64,000 nucleotides of DNA from Lepidodermella squamata (GCA_047495785.1 JBLDXI010000054.1:2480001-2544000); one strand, 5' to 3'. Shown: positions 45,110 through 55,823, counted from the stretch's first letter. Translations and numbers: made by a program. Notes: a model not told the origin generated them from the letters alone.

Positions 45110-46311
45110 ATGATTTATCTCGCTATGGTAGTTGTCACGGCCGCCATGGCTCGATGCGATACCGACCCGAATTCACCGAAATTTGACGTGGAAGAAGCGA
45201 TAATGGAAAATTGCAGAACAGGCCTCAAAGTTACCTCCCCCTTCGAGAAAGAAGGCTTAGTAGCCAATATTTCAATCACTTTCGAACTCGACCGCTTCTT
45301 TGACATTGACAACGTCGACGAGAAAATGGTGATGATGGGCGCCTTGCAAACAGCTTGGTTCAGCGATTGCGTGGCTCAATTAGCTCGGAATCCTGAGAAG
45401 TGGCCCCAGTACCTTCAGTCAGTTCAAATCCATGATCCAATAAACTTGTGGTATCCACGGTTAAAAATGCGAAATGCCGTATCGAACTACGGCTTGACAG
45501 ATAAAATGGATGGAGTGATGATAATTTATCCAGCAGCTGGATTTTTCGCCCATGCTAAAGTTGGCGTATTCGAAGTTTATTGCGATCTAGACCTGGAGCT
45601 ATATCCTTTCGACTACCAAACTTGCGAGGTATGTAATCTTCAACTACTGCTCATTCAGATTTTCCTGAGATTTTCCTTTAGATTCAGTTTATCTCTACTG
45701 CGAATTCTAATGTCATCCAAATTACAAGCGCTGTTTTCGCTAAGATTCAATCATATCTAGGGGCGAATAGCGTGTGGATAGCCGTTCGAAATTCAACAAT
45801 CATCTCTGTTGGCTATTTCCCAAATGCAGGGGACTTCTACCAAGCAACGTTTTCACTCACTTTCAGGCGGAAACCAGACTGGGAGCTGCTAAATCTATTC
45901 GCCCCTAGCTTCATTTTTTGCGTCCTCGAACTTGCTACATTTTGCATCCCAGCAAAAATGCCAGACAGACCAGCGTTCAGTGTTGCAATTCTGATGTCTT
46001 TTACCGTTCTTCAATCTCAACTGGTAGCCAGTATGCCTCGAACCCCAAAGGTTGTAATACTTCAGTACTACGTGCAAGGCGAGATGATTTACTCAATGAT
46101 CATTGTTTTATACGCCGCGATCATGTTGGCGTACGTGAGATTCTACCCTGAGAGGGCTGCAATGCCTGTGGAAATGCCGAGATGTTTTCGTTGCAAGGAG
46201 GCTGTCCCTTACTTTCATGTGTTCGATGTCTTCGGTTTTATTGCAGCTCTATTACTTCTTATCACTCTTAACTTGATCACAATGGTCTACATTTTCACTC
46301 ATCTGCCTTAA
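45110..46311 (+). CDS. Cys-loop ligand-gated ion channel subunit (pLGIC-16)
   Basis: Model: join(45110..45628,45682..46311), 382 aa. Signal peptide about 1-15. Signature ELDRFFDIDNVDEKM. Cys-loop C158-C172 (LYPFDYQTC). 53-bp phase-0 intron; the unspliced frame stays open for some 40 codons into exon 2 territory in another frame. M1 contains an extra Cys (ATFCIPAKMPDR). M2 has Met at 8' (SVAILMSFTV). Most similar to pLGIC-15 in the region after M2. Confidence 0.87.
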
Positions 46312-46443
46312 AAAAACGTCATCGATCTCAGTAAATTCCGGTAAATTTAATCCTCTTGTTTTATTTCAAGCGAGCGAATGGGCATATGTATAAACAAAGC
46401 ATAGTATGAGGAAAGTTGTAAGAGGGATACTTAGCATTTGACT

Positions 46444-47568
46444 ATGCCTCATGTTTTTAACGTGATCGCTTTGCTCGCACTCAACTTGCACTCGGCAGCG
46501 AAATGCCAGCAAAAGACTTACACACAATTCATTGTGGAGAAGTGCCCGGCACTTGGGCCCAACATCGGAAGTCCTACGCTCAACCTTACTACCCCGTTTC
46601 CTATTGGAGTGACTCTGGTTGTAGATCGGTTTTTCGGGATCGACGAAGATAAAGAGGTGTTACCGCTCAGTGGCAGCATTTTAATCACTTGGACCTCAGC
46701 TTGCCTCCCTAAAGTTGTCAAATCGAATTCAACTATATGGCCAGCAAAACTCGGCGAGTTGGAGATCGACACAGACGAAATATGGCATCCTAAAATTGAT
46801 TTTACGAGAATATCGGCAGGCAATTATGCTCCTTCAGTGCAGACTTATGCCTTCCCCTACGTTGGAACATTCATTATGGTACTGAATGGCCGGTTCGAAG
46901 CGCATTGTCCCTTAAACATTTTAGCTTATCCAGTTGATCTTCTCACTTGCTCTTTGGAAATAACCTCAATTAGTCCAGTTAGCTACGTTAATATAACAAC
47001 AGCGGCTATAGACATTTCCAGCTCAATTATTTCCGATGTTATAGGATGGGTGAAACAAGCTCCTATCTCGAATTTAGGTATCAGGTACAATGGCTATTTA
47101 AAGTCTCCTCAGGCTGTTTACAAGTTCAAATTTCGACGAAAATCAGCTCGAGTTATTGTGAGCTTACTAGTGCCAAGTGTCATTTTTCAAACAATAGCTC
47201 TTAGCTCATTCTTCCTCCCAGCCAAGTATCCTGATCGAGATGTGTTTTGCGCCGTGGTCATGCTAACTTTCACAATTTTCCCTAGTCAATCCTCCACTGA
47301 TTTCTCGAAGTATTCTCAGCTCATGATTATCGATTGTTACTTCTTAGCTGTTTTCTGCTTCATGATGCTTGTAACTATATATTCAACCGGACTGAGTTAC
47401 TATGTCAATATTCATCGCCGCCTTGCTAGACAGAGAGCGGCTGTTACCAGCGGCTGGAAACCTCAGATGTTCTTGCTGGTCGATATCACAGCTTTCGTAA
47501 CCGCGTTAGTAATATATCTCACAATCAATATTGTGACTTTTTCGATACTCGCATCAATGAGTAGCTGA
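46444..47568 (+). CDS. Intronless Cys-loop ligand-gated ion channel subunit (pLGIC-17)
   Basis: 374 aa in a single exon; the ATG at 46444 is the first in frame and gives a signal peptide to about residue 20. Cys-loop C155-C169 is divergent (AYPVDLLTC). The binding domain keeps VDRFFGIDEDKEV. M2 is PDRDVFCAVVMLTFTIF, with Asp-Arg at -1'/0' and an additional Asp at 1'. M1-M2 turn is LPAKYPDR. The M3-M4 loop is about 25 residues and Arg-rich. It is the most divergent plus-strand member and the only one with no intron, so an old offshoot or a retrocopy are both possible. It marks the array's right edge. Confidence 0.85.
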   Translation: MPHVFNVIALLALNLHSAAKCQQKTYTQFIVEKCPALGPNIGSPTLNLTTPFPIGVTLVVDRFFGIDEDKEVLPLSGSILITWTSACLPKVVKSNSTIWPAKLGELEIDTDEIWHPKIDFTRISAGNYAPSVQTYAFPYVGTFIMVLNGRFEAHCPLNILAYPVDLLTCSLEITSISPVSYVNITTAAIDISSSIISDVIGWVKQAPISNLGIRYNGYLKSPQAVYKFKFRRKSARVIVSLLVPSVIFQTIALSSFFLPAKYPDRDVFCAVVMLTFTIFPSQSSTDFSKYSQLMIIDCYFLAVFCFMMLVTIYSTGLSYYVNIHRRLARQRAAVTSGWKPQMFLLVDITAFVTALVIYLTINIVTFSILASMSS

Positions 47569-47606
47569 AAATCATCAAATTATTGTATTGTTCGAAAACT
47601 CTCGAT

Positions 47607-49577
47607 TTATGAGTTGCCATGTTTACGGCAACAGCAGTTCAATTTCTGGCAAGCTTCGGTCTCTTTCAATTCACGATAGACCAGTGGCGCCATACAAACC
47701 AATGTCAATATGCACTGAAAAAGGGAAACATTTTACCTGAGATAAATCGATAACTGAATCTTACAGAAATTATGAATAAATAGAAAACTGAATTCCAGCC
47801 AAGACTGTTTTGAATCACAGGTACAAGGAGCTGGCCAATAGCGGCGCCCATGCTTCCAATACCGTCCATAATGCCGGTCACTGTTGATAGGGCAGCTGGG
47901 TTGCCTCGCAATTTTGGCTGCCGGCCAAGATCGGCGGCTATCGCTGCTGACATAATGTTACTCACGCCGCCGATGAAAAACCCGATGACAACCAGGACGA
48001 ATGCATTCAAAGCCGCGTCATTTGGTAGAGCTGGAAATGGAGAAAAATTTAATCGATAGCTCAAACCAAGCAAGTGCTAACTTGTATAAAGAAGAAGGCT
48101 TGGAATTGCTAAAAGCAGCATTACAGCTAAAACGGGAGCCCTTTTTAACTTGTCCGAGATATAGCCACCTATGATAGCTCCAATGACCCCGCCAACATCA
48201 TACCAACTAGCTAGGGAAGATGCGGTCGATGCCTCCCAAAGGAATTGCCGGGTTAGATAGAACGGGAGCCAATAGAAGAACGAATAATTGACTAGTTTCA
48301 CACCGGCATAAGCGAGAGAATACTAGAGGAAAATTGTATATAAATTCAAAAGTGCGGGGTGTCCTTATAGTCTTACCAGGATAACTCCGGGTAAAAACAG
48401 GGCAGCTATAAGACCGATCGGCTTGTTTTCGGTTGGTGGAACGTGAGTCGAAGGTAGAGAGTTAACAGTATCTGCGGCCGAGCCGTAATGATAAGGTCTT
48501 TCGGGTAATAATCTACGCTGCTCTTCTTCCTCGGTCTTTTTCTCTTTGTCAGTTGTTGGCCCGGGAAGGCCAACTTCTACCGGGGTCTCCACGAGCCCGA
48601 AGAATAGCAAGAGACAGTTAGAGACGAGAAAAATCGCGGGTATCAGCATGGATACATCGTAACCATATCCGACAAAAGCACTACCCAGAAGAGAGCCAGC
48701 AATATTCCCGACAGAAGCACAAGTGCTCCAGAATCCAAAAATAAACCCACGACTATACAAAACTAAAGTAGCCACAGGAAAGAGTGAAAAGACTAGACCT
48801 ACTGTGATTTGCCAAACCAGTTACCCATTACCGCGATGAGGCAAGGAATTGCTGGGGATTGAAATAGTCCATTTATAAGCCATAGCGGTAGGTACCAGGC
48901 GACGCTGTACAACTCTAACCATTCTCCAACGCTGGCGAAGAGAAACACTGTCAACGCGTTGCCGATGATTCCGATGCATAACACGTATCGTACGTTGTAT
49001 CGGTCACCCAAAGTCCCAGAAAAGAACAAACCCTAAACCATCAATGCAATTTTAACGGATTTGAAAGATAGGCATAAACATACAACGGCGTAGACTACTT
49101 GGAAGCTGGTATCAAGGGCGCCCAAAAATGTAACACTGCTAGGATCGGTGTTACTTTTGAAAAACGTATGCGTGTTCCAAATCTAAAGACAGAAATGAAT
49201 TGGAGAAATGGCTCGAGGATTGGGTTCGAACTCACATAGTCTGGTTCCTTTTGCTCGATAGTCCCATTGCTTGGAGTTGAAGGGGTCCATTCTTCGATAA
49301 TCACTGATTTCACGCTTCCTAACGACTTTCGACTTGCATGAATCAGAGCATTCCTGAGACGAGGAAATCTAGCGAATTTATTGCAGAAAGTTCTGAACTT
49401 ACGTCAAGTATGTGAGAATAAATGCAGCTAGGTGAAAGTGCGTGTAGTTTGTTTTAAGAAGTCGATGCTTAGCGAAGATCGCGGCGTGTTTGACTTTCAC
49501 CGGATCTTGAGCTGCCGCATTCTCGGAGAGCGGCGCCTCCTCTGCTTCGACTTTCGCAATGTTTGTAGCTTCTAAGT
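47607..49577 (-). CDS. SLC37-family sugar-phosphate/phosphate antiporter
   Basis: Model: complement(join(47607..47714,47765..48030,48082..48322,48377..48752,48803..49032,49084..49182,49236..49353,49403..49577)), about 537 aa plus an unresolved first exon. The 49577 exon needs one extra base upstream, so the true start lies further 5', possibly at the ATG at 49651. MFS fold with about 12 TM segments. SLC37 signatures: HASRKSLGSVKS, FLGALDTSFQVVYAVG, SGTLGDRYNVRYVL, NWFGKSHRGFIFGFW, SVGNIAGSL, and the C-terminal ALSTVTGIMDGIGSMGAAIGQ. A long charged central loop (about residues 265-330) separates the halves. SLC37 proteins exchange glucose-6-phosphate or glycerol-3-phosphate for phosphate, chiefly in the ER membrane. 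Confidence 0.86.
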
Positions 49578-50196
49578 CTGAATGATAGCAAATACATGTT
49601 GGCAGTCATTTCTGGAAGTCTCATCGAACTATTCGATGACGAGTTTTTCATTGCAATCAAGTTTTAATTAAGTGGCAAGCTCTGCGATATAAATATGCCC
49701 GATATAGGGCGAGTTTTTTATGCCTGAATTCTGTGATAGCACGTGGACATCGGTACAGTGCAAATCCCATTAGCATTAGACGTAATATCCAGAGGATTTG
49801 ATGCGGTATCAGGACATATAATTGATAAGGCCGTTTGGTGAACTTGGCGGGCTGATAAGACACTTCCTAGAAGACAATGCTGGCATAATCATACTTAAAT
49901 ACTTTCCTTTCATTAGCTTGATTTGCAACTTCTCAGCAGGAAATTCTCTTCGGAACACTTGGCTGGGGATTTTAGAATTAGAAACACAGAGAAGCAAAAA
50001 GAGCCTTTTAAGGGACGGATCAGTTGTTTACAGAGTGTCATTAAAGTTTTGCGGAAATGAACTGGTTTCCTTCTGTTTTTTATTTCGACTGACGAACCCG
50101 ATCTGCGATGACAATAGAGCTCAGGTACAAGAAAATTGAAGATAGCTGATATTGAAATTCTTTAAATTGAAAATTCTCATGAAAAGGTTGAATGTG
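49578..50196. other. Spacer between tandem SLC37 genes
   Basis: Should include the first exon and promoter of the downstream SLC37 gene (a minus-strand ATG at 49651 is the best candidate). Also holds the 3' end of the other copy. A plus-strand frame at 49822-50139 has no recognisable content. Confidence 0.4.
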
Positions 50197-52065
50197 TTAG
50201 GCATTTGATTTATCAATCTGAGGTTTATTGCATATGGAAGGGCTTTTCAGTTCAGGATAGAAGAGTGGCGCCATGCATACCAGCGTCAACATGCACTGCA
50301 AAGATATAAATCTGTTGAGATCCTCCATTTTCATGCGAATGTCTTACCGTGACTATGAACAGGTAGAATACAGCATCCCAGCCGAGGTTGTGTTGAATGA
50401 GTGGAACTAAGAGCTGTCCGAGCGCAGCACCAGTGCTTCCTATCCCATCCACTATCCCGCATACTGTGGAGAGAGCGGAAGATCGACCTTGCAAAGCAGC
50501 TTGCTGGCCTAGATCTGCGACGACAGCAGCCGATAAAATGTGGGACCGATAAAACTTCCGATCATAATGAGCGCAGATGCATTCAAAGCTGCACTATCGG
50601 GGAGAGCTTAAAAGTTGATAGAAAGTTAAATCCTAGCGCCACATAGGTAGTAGATTCCAACCTGGGTATGCCAGTAAACAGGGTATTGCCAATGTCAGCA
50701 TAGCGGCTAGTACCGAAACGCGTCTGAACTTGTCAGAGATATACCCTCCCGCGATACCCCCTATGACGCTTCCCATGTCGTACCAACTAGCCATTGAAGA
50801 AGCGCGGGGTGCTCCCCACTGAAACTGCCTGGTTAGGTAATATGGAAGCCAATAGAAGAACGAGCTATTCACAAGTTTAACCCCCGCGTATGCAAAGGAA
50901 TACTGTGAGAGAAAAACCAGTCGCAAAATTATTTCTCGACTGTAATCTAAGCTTACCAATAGAACTCCAGGGAGAAGTAATGCTTCAAGCAATGTGATAG
51001 ACTGAGTTACCTCGACGTATTCATCGGCATTTCTTTTTTCATCTGTCTCAGACTCAGCCACCAGGCCAACTTCTTCTGGCGATGTGACCAGCCCCGTAAA
51101 AATGAAGCACGAGTTGCTAATCAAGAAAATAGCAGCGATCAATATTGCTACGTCGTACCCATATCCAACGGACGCACTGACTAGCAGCGACCCTGCGATG
51201 TTTCCCAGCAATGGCGAAACACTCCAGAGGCCAAAGATCAAGCCACGACTGAAAACAAGGCATTTTTCATCGAAAAATTGTTTCTTCAAGGCTCACTGTG
51301 CTTTCCCAAACCAGTTGCCCATCACCGAAATGAGGCAAGGAATGGTTGGCGACTGGAAAAGACCATTCAAAAGACAGAGAGGCAAGTACCAGGCAGCACT
51401 GTATAGATGGAACCATTCGGAGATATTTGCGAACAAAAAAAATGTAAAGGCATTGCCCAGAAGGGCGATGCAGATCACAAGTCGAACGTTGTAGCGGTCA
51501 CCCATTACTCCGGTAAACAACATGCCCTAATACAGCGATTGTTCTTGTAAACTTGTAGATGCAACTACAAACTACAACGTACTATTGCGTATGATAATTG
51601 CAGGCTTGTATCCAAAATCCCCATGAACAAATCACTATCAGGGTCTCGGTTGCTTTTGAAAAAATTATGGGCATTCCATATCTGTATAATTTTTATATAA
51701 AACAATAGCTCAAGCTTGTAATAGTGACTACTTCATCTGGCTGCTTGTTTAGCAAGGTGAAATTGGTGGGATGGGAAGGTGTCCATTCTTCTATAACAAC
51801 CGATTTCATATTGGAAAAACACTTGCGACCAGCATGCAGCATGGCATCGCTGATAATATGAATAAGCACAATGATGGCATAGTTCTAGGAAGCTCAATAT
51901 CAATAGCTTACGTGGAAAAGGTCAGCAGAAAAACGGCTACATGAAAATGGGCGTAGTTTGTTTTGCAGAGGCGATGTTTCGCTAAAATGGTATCTTTATT
52001 TGGCGAGCAAGTAGAAATCAAGGAAGTTTTCTCAGGTAACGTGTCCATTACAACATCTTCCTCAT
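50197..52065 (-). pseudogene. SLC37-like antiporter, second copy with 7-nt deletion
   Basis: Exons: complement(join(50197..50295,50348..50606,50662..50902,50957..51248,51297..51526,51583..51681,51732..51849,51912..52065)). Every intron position matches the neighbouring copy, and five internal exon lengths are identical (118, 99, 230, 241 and matching phases). Exon 6 is 84 bp shorter, a clean 28-codon loop difference. Exon 8 is 259 bp against 266. The 7 missing bases near 50540-50552 join SFIG to an out-of-frame segment and give an early stop. The following SHILSAAVVADLG is open in the shifted frame. The last two to three TM segments would be lost. An ATG at 52048 could start translation. Recent disruption or assembly error. 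Confidence 0.78.
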
Positions 52066-53136
52066 CTGATAAGCGATAATATATTTTAGAATTAAATTGC
52101 GAGTTAATATAATAAAGTGAGCAAATTCAGTGAAACAAAGCGCAATACATATCATTGCCAACACCATTGCAAATTGTAGGCTGTTTTTCAGATGATATAG
52201 CTGCCTCTCAGCTAAAAATGTAGGGCATCTATTTTATAGGCGCTATTTGACCCATATTTTTTAATTTCAATAAAACAGCAGCAGCTGAGCTGATACCTCG
52301 ATGTCAGCAACGACCATGCTACGCCACCCCGCACGGCTCATGCATAAACATGCGATATTATCTTAACAATACCTATGATTAGTAAGGAGAAAAATTGCGC
52401 CTTTTAGTGACTTTCAGAATGCTTATAGCATGAGGGAATATTAGTCCCACACTTGATAGGGACCTCACCAGCACATTTTTCCAATCCCAGATGGTTTACT
52501 TCCATGCTGTTGAGTTAGAAAATCGCTGAAGCGCTGCTAGAGTCTTGCAATTGTGACATCGCATAGCTCAATCTGATTACTGATTAGCAACTTGGTAAAA
52601 CCTAATCAAAACCTCTTATACAAACCGCCGTGTTGACATTGTTTAGCGTTTGAACTCTAGTCCCATCTGAGCTTGCCCAATACCGCAGCGATGCCTGCAT
52701 GAATTACATACCGCCGATTAGAACTTATGACAAACACCCTTTATCGACAATCTATTCAGCTTCAACTTTTCATTCCGCCTCAAATTAGGTTCATCTACAA
52801 AGTTCTTTCAACCAATATATAATATGAGTTCAAAAAATAACGTGCACATCCTTATTCAGAGAGCAACTGTTGTATTTACCCATACTCGGTGCCAAGTTGA
52901 CGTGAGACTTCAACAGTAGCGACTCGGAGGCGCACCGAGGCGAGCACTCGACAACAAAAATCGGCCCGCGCGTGTTTACTCAGTGAAAGAGGCAGGCACG
53001 GCAAACTACACCTGATCACCATCGGCGTAAAAAAGTGAAATCGACACGTGCGTAAAATGTCAAGGAGCAAACACCACTGCAACTCACCAGCAAGTCCCTT
53101 AGTCTTTTTAGTATCAAGATTTTCGCTCCGCCAGAA
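52066..53136. other. Intergenic region
   Basis: About 1.1 kb upstream of both the minus-strand SLC37 copy and the plus-strand secreted-protein gene, hence probably two divergent promoters. No recognisable exon or repeat. Confidence 0.4.
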
Positions 53137-54141
53137 ATGGAGAAACTCCTCTTTTGTCTTGGGCTTGTCTTCCTTTTTTCAGGCAACTTCAGCCATGCCC
53201 AGCCAATGTCGGCAGTCTTCACAAACCAGTCGATCGGAAATACAAGATTCTCATTGGGTATACTTGAAGTTTTGAGGCGGGTCGAAAGCACTAGACGATT
53301 GATTGCATTCGAACCCGGCTGTTATCTATCGGATGAGGACAAAACTGAAGTTCGCTGCAATGAATCCGCCGTTCTAGACTTTGACCAACTCTACACAGTC
53401 GATTCAATCTACAAATTCGTCTGCACCGGTTGCCAAGTTGTGGGCAATAAGCTGGACTCTTCGTTCTGCAGATTTGCTGGAACCTCGAATTACGGCCTTC
53501 ACTCAGCTGTTTTCTACTGGACAAATATAACTCTCATCGATTCAAACACTTTCAATTGCACGGATGCTGATAAAACTGTTGTTCGTTTTGTTATTAAAGG
53601 AACTCTGAGTAACGAGCTGAAATTGGGGCCTAGAATCTGCGGGCCCATGGCGCAATTTGATCTACTATGGATTCAGGGCATTCGGCATCTGACTTTCACT
53701 TCAAATACTTTCGCAGACTGCAGCCTGCGGTCTTTACTCATCGACTACGCTGATCTAGCCACTTCGAATTTCGACCCAAGGAATTTGTTACTCATGAGGA
53801 AAGTACCTGTAGCTATCAAGTTTAATTTTGTTCGATTGGATACTGTCGGCCTTATTTGGAATGAAGTCTTCCGCCGGTCTGAGGCCGATAACGGATGTAT
53901 TGCTAATTTCGACCTTGGCGGAAAGGGAAGTGTATCAGTGAGGTGTGACCAGCGATTGGCTTGGATGAAGGAGTACAACGATATGGAAGCGAGACTTAGG
54001 TTCGGCAACGCTTCGTGCCGATATCCGCCAGATTTGATCGGCAGAACTGTCTCCTCCTTAAGATGGGAAAAATTGGCTGTTATTCCTACTCCACTGCCCG
54101 ATAGAGAGCCTGATCGTACGATCTACGGCGAAGATCCATGA
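53137..54141 (+). CDS. Secreted protein with LRR C-terminal-cap-like region
   Basis: 334 aa, single exon. Signal peptide about 1-21 (ending SHAQ). The mature protein has about ten cysteines and several N-glycosylation sites. The middle contains irregular strand-like segments with I/L spacing (RHLTFTSNTFADCSLRSLLI), suggestive of degenerate leucine-rich repeats or a beta-helix. The region near residues 270-315 (VRCDQRLAWM ... ASCRYPPDLIGRTVSSL) resembles an LRR C-terminal cap, which has C-x-x-x-L-x-W and C-x-x-P-x-x-L-x-G. No TM segment or GPI signal is evident, so it is probably extracellular. Specific family not recognised. AATAAA lies at about 54197. Confidence 0.6.
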   Translation: MEKLLFCLGLVFLFSGNFSHAQPMSAVFTNQSIGNTRFSLGILEVLRRVESTRRLIAFEPGCYLSDEDKTEVRCNESAVLDFDQLYTVDSIYKFVCTGCQVVGNKLDSSFCRFAGTSNYGLHSAVFYWTNITLIDSNTFNCTDADKTVVRFVIKGTLSNELKLGPRICGPMAQFDLLWIQGIRHLTFTSNTFADCSLRSLLIDYADLATSNFDPRNLLLMRKVPVAIKFNFVRLDTVGLIWNEVFRRSEADNGCIANFDLGGKGSVSVRCDQRLAWMKEYNDMEARLRFGNASCRYPPDLIGRTVSSLRWEKLAVIPTPLPDREPDRTIYGEDP

Positions 54142-54236
54142 GAGTAAAATCGAAAAGACCTTGAAATTCAATATTTTCGAAATGGTTTTAAAACCAAATA
54201 AAACAAGCTAATTATAGCAAAATGTTCTTGTTTTAT

Positions 54237-54664
54237 TCATGATATTTTAGCCATTAAAATGTTTTTGAAGTTAGTCATCGTGCCGTGGGTGAGGTCTCGT
54301 GCAGCAGCTTGAGCCCAGAGATTGAAAGGCTGCGGATTCCTTTGGCGGCAGATTGCGGCAGCAAGAATGCGACTGCATTTCCTGAACTTTTCGTGCTTCA
54401 TGCTCTGATACATCGCTCGTAGAAGCTCGTACGCTTTGGAATATTCTTTCCTCTCTAGCAGCACTTTAAGCCTCCCTGTATAGAATTAACGAAATTAGCG
54501 GCCGAAACAGATACATTTTGTATCGAAAACTAACTCGCGGAAGCAGCTTTGATCTCATAGGCTGATATCATTTTCCATCGCTCGCCTGTACGGGTAGAAG
54601 CTCTGGCTACAAACTTCACATATAGATCAAATACTAACATAACCAAGACAAGCCTTTTCAGCAT
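54237..54664 (-). CDS. C-x7-C secreted family, member 1
   Basis: Model: complement(join(54237..54475,54535..54664)), 122 aa, 59-bp phase-1 intron. Signal peptide about 1-20 (MLKRLVLVMLVFDLYVKFVA). Exon 2 encodes an amphipathic helix-like stretch (RLKVLLERKEYSKAYELLRAMYQSMK). The family motif follows: C-SRILAAAI-C with the two cysteines eight apart, then RQRNPQPFNLWAQAAARDL. Only member on the minus strand, convergent with the preceding secreted-protein gene. Most like member 3 (AQAAARDLT-GTM). Function unknown. Confidence 0.75.
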
Positions 54665-55426
54665 TACTGCAATGAGCTTGAATAATGAATTCTGTTTAGG
54701 ACAGAAGTTATTTTCTCTCTCGAAAAAGTCGAATCTTCGATATGTACTAGAAATGACAGCTGCTGTTTATTTCGTGGCATCATCCGACCTAAGTTGAGCT
54801 AGACATCATTGTAGACAATTTTCCGATACAGAAGCTACATGACAAGTGCATTTTGTGTCTACACCGACTTCCTGATACTTGTAGCCATGAGTCATGCTAT
54901 TAGTAACGCATAATCTCAAGTTGCTTCGTTAAAAACCCGAAAATTCAGAGCACTGCGCCTTTTCTCAAAACAAGGCCTTTCATTCTAGATTAGAAACAAA
55001 AATAGCTGCATATGACTCTAGCGGCGCACTCGAAGCCCACGGTCATATTCTCAGCGTATTTCAACGATATGCCAGGTGAGTATCGGAAATGTACGGGGTT
55101 TTGAAGAATAGTAATTAAGCTTTTGCCCTAAAACAAAAAGCTACCTCAAATTTCTTATTACGCCTACATATAATTCATATCACATAGCATACTCACCCTC
55201 GAGAATGTTCTCCACTAGCTCGCTGCAACTTCGGGAATCCGGCCAAGCATTCACCTGACTAGCACCCGCGTGGTTCGAAATTACCACTTCGCGTGTTAAG
55301 AATCCCCGCAGGAAATGTCAAGTGGGTTTCAGTTGCCATGAGCCGTCGCCTTTATCGCTTATAAATTACACCGTCGATTCGTTGCACCTTAATTCAAACG
55401 AATTTCACCCTTATAATAACGCCAAG
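54665..55426. other. Intergenic region between divergent family members
   Basis: Separates minus-strand member 1 from plus-strand member 2 and should contain both promoters. A TATA-like box for member 2 is listed separately. No other feature is recognised. Confidence 0.4.
55360..55365 (+). promoter_or_regulatory. TATA box candidate for member 2
   Basis: TATAAA lies 62 bp before the ATG, leaving room for a start site about 30 bp downstream and a short leader. Confidence 0.4.
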
Positions 55427-55823
55427 ATGCAGGGAACAATTTTTACGACTCTCGCAGCTGTTTTGATGCTATCTAGTGCAATAAACAGCGCACCGATTAC
55501 GTCCGAGAAGAACAATGAAGTTCTTGAAGGTAATGATATAGGCTATCAATTTTTATCGTATTATATCGATTGATTTTCCAGCAAAAATCCAGGAGATGCT
55601 GGAAAATAACAATGACGAGCAGGTTTTCGAAATGGTGCGAAAGATGTTAGCCCAGCAACGCGAGGAGCGACTAAGGAAATGCCGTGAAGTTCTATCAGCC
55701 TCCATCTGCAGTAACAACAATCCTCAGCCTTTCTACCTATGGGCCCAGGTCGCAGCTCGTGACATGACAAAAGACCCTCTCAAAGCCTTTAAAGGCAAGG
55801 TTATCAACAAAATGGCTGCATGA
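55427..55823 (+). CDS. C-x7-C secreted family, member 2
   Basis: Model: join(55427..55529,55582..55823), 114 aa, 52-bp phase-1 intron. Signal peptide about 1-22 (ending INSAP). A helical stretch rich in Glu, Arg and Met precedes the core C-REVLSASI-C-SNNNPQPFYLWAQVAARDM. The tail is Lys-rich. The Asn-Asn-Asn-Pro-Gln-Pro-Phe run is the fullest form of the motif. Similar in length and tail to member 4. Confidence 0.78.

Noticed and set aside
49577-49660. Defined first exon of the intact SLC37 gene
   Set aside because: The ATG at 49651 fits only with a weak donor; the phase does not fit the stronger GTATTT donor, so the 5' end is left open.
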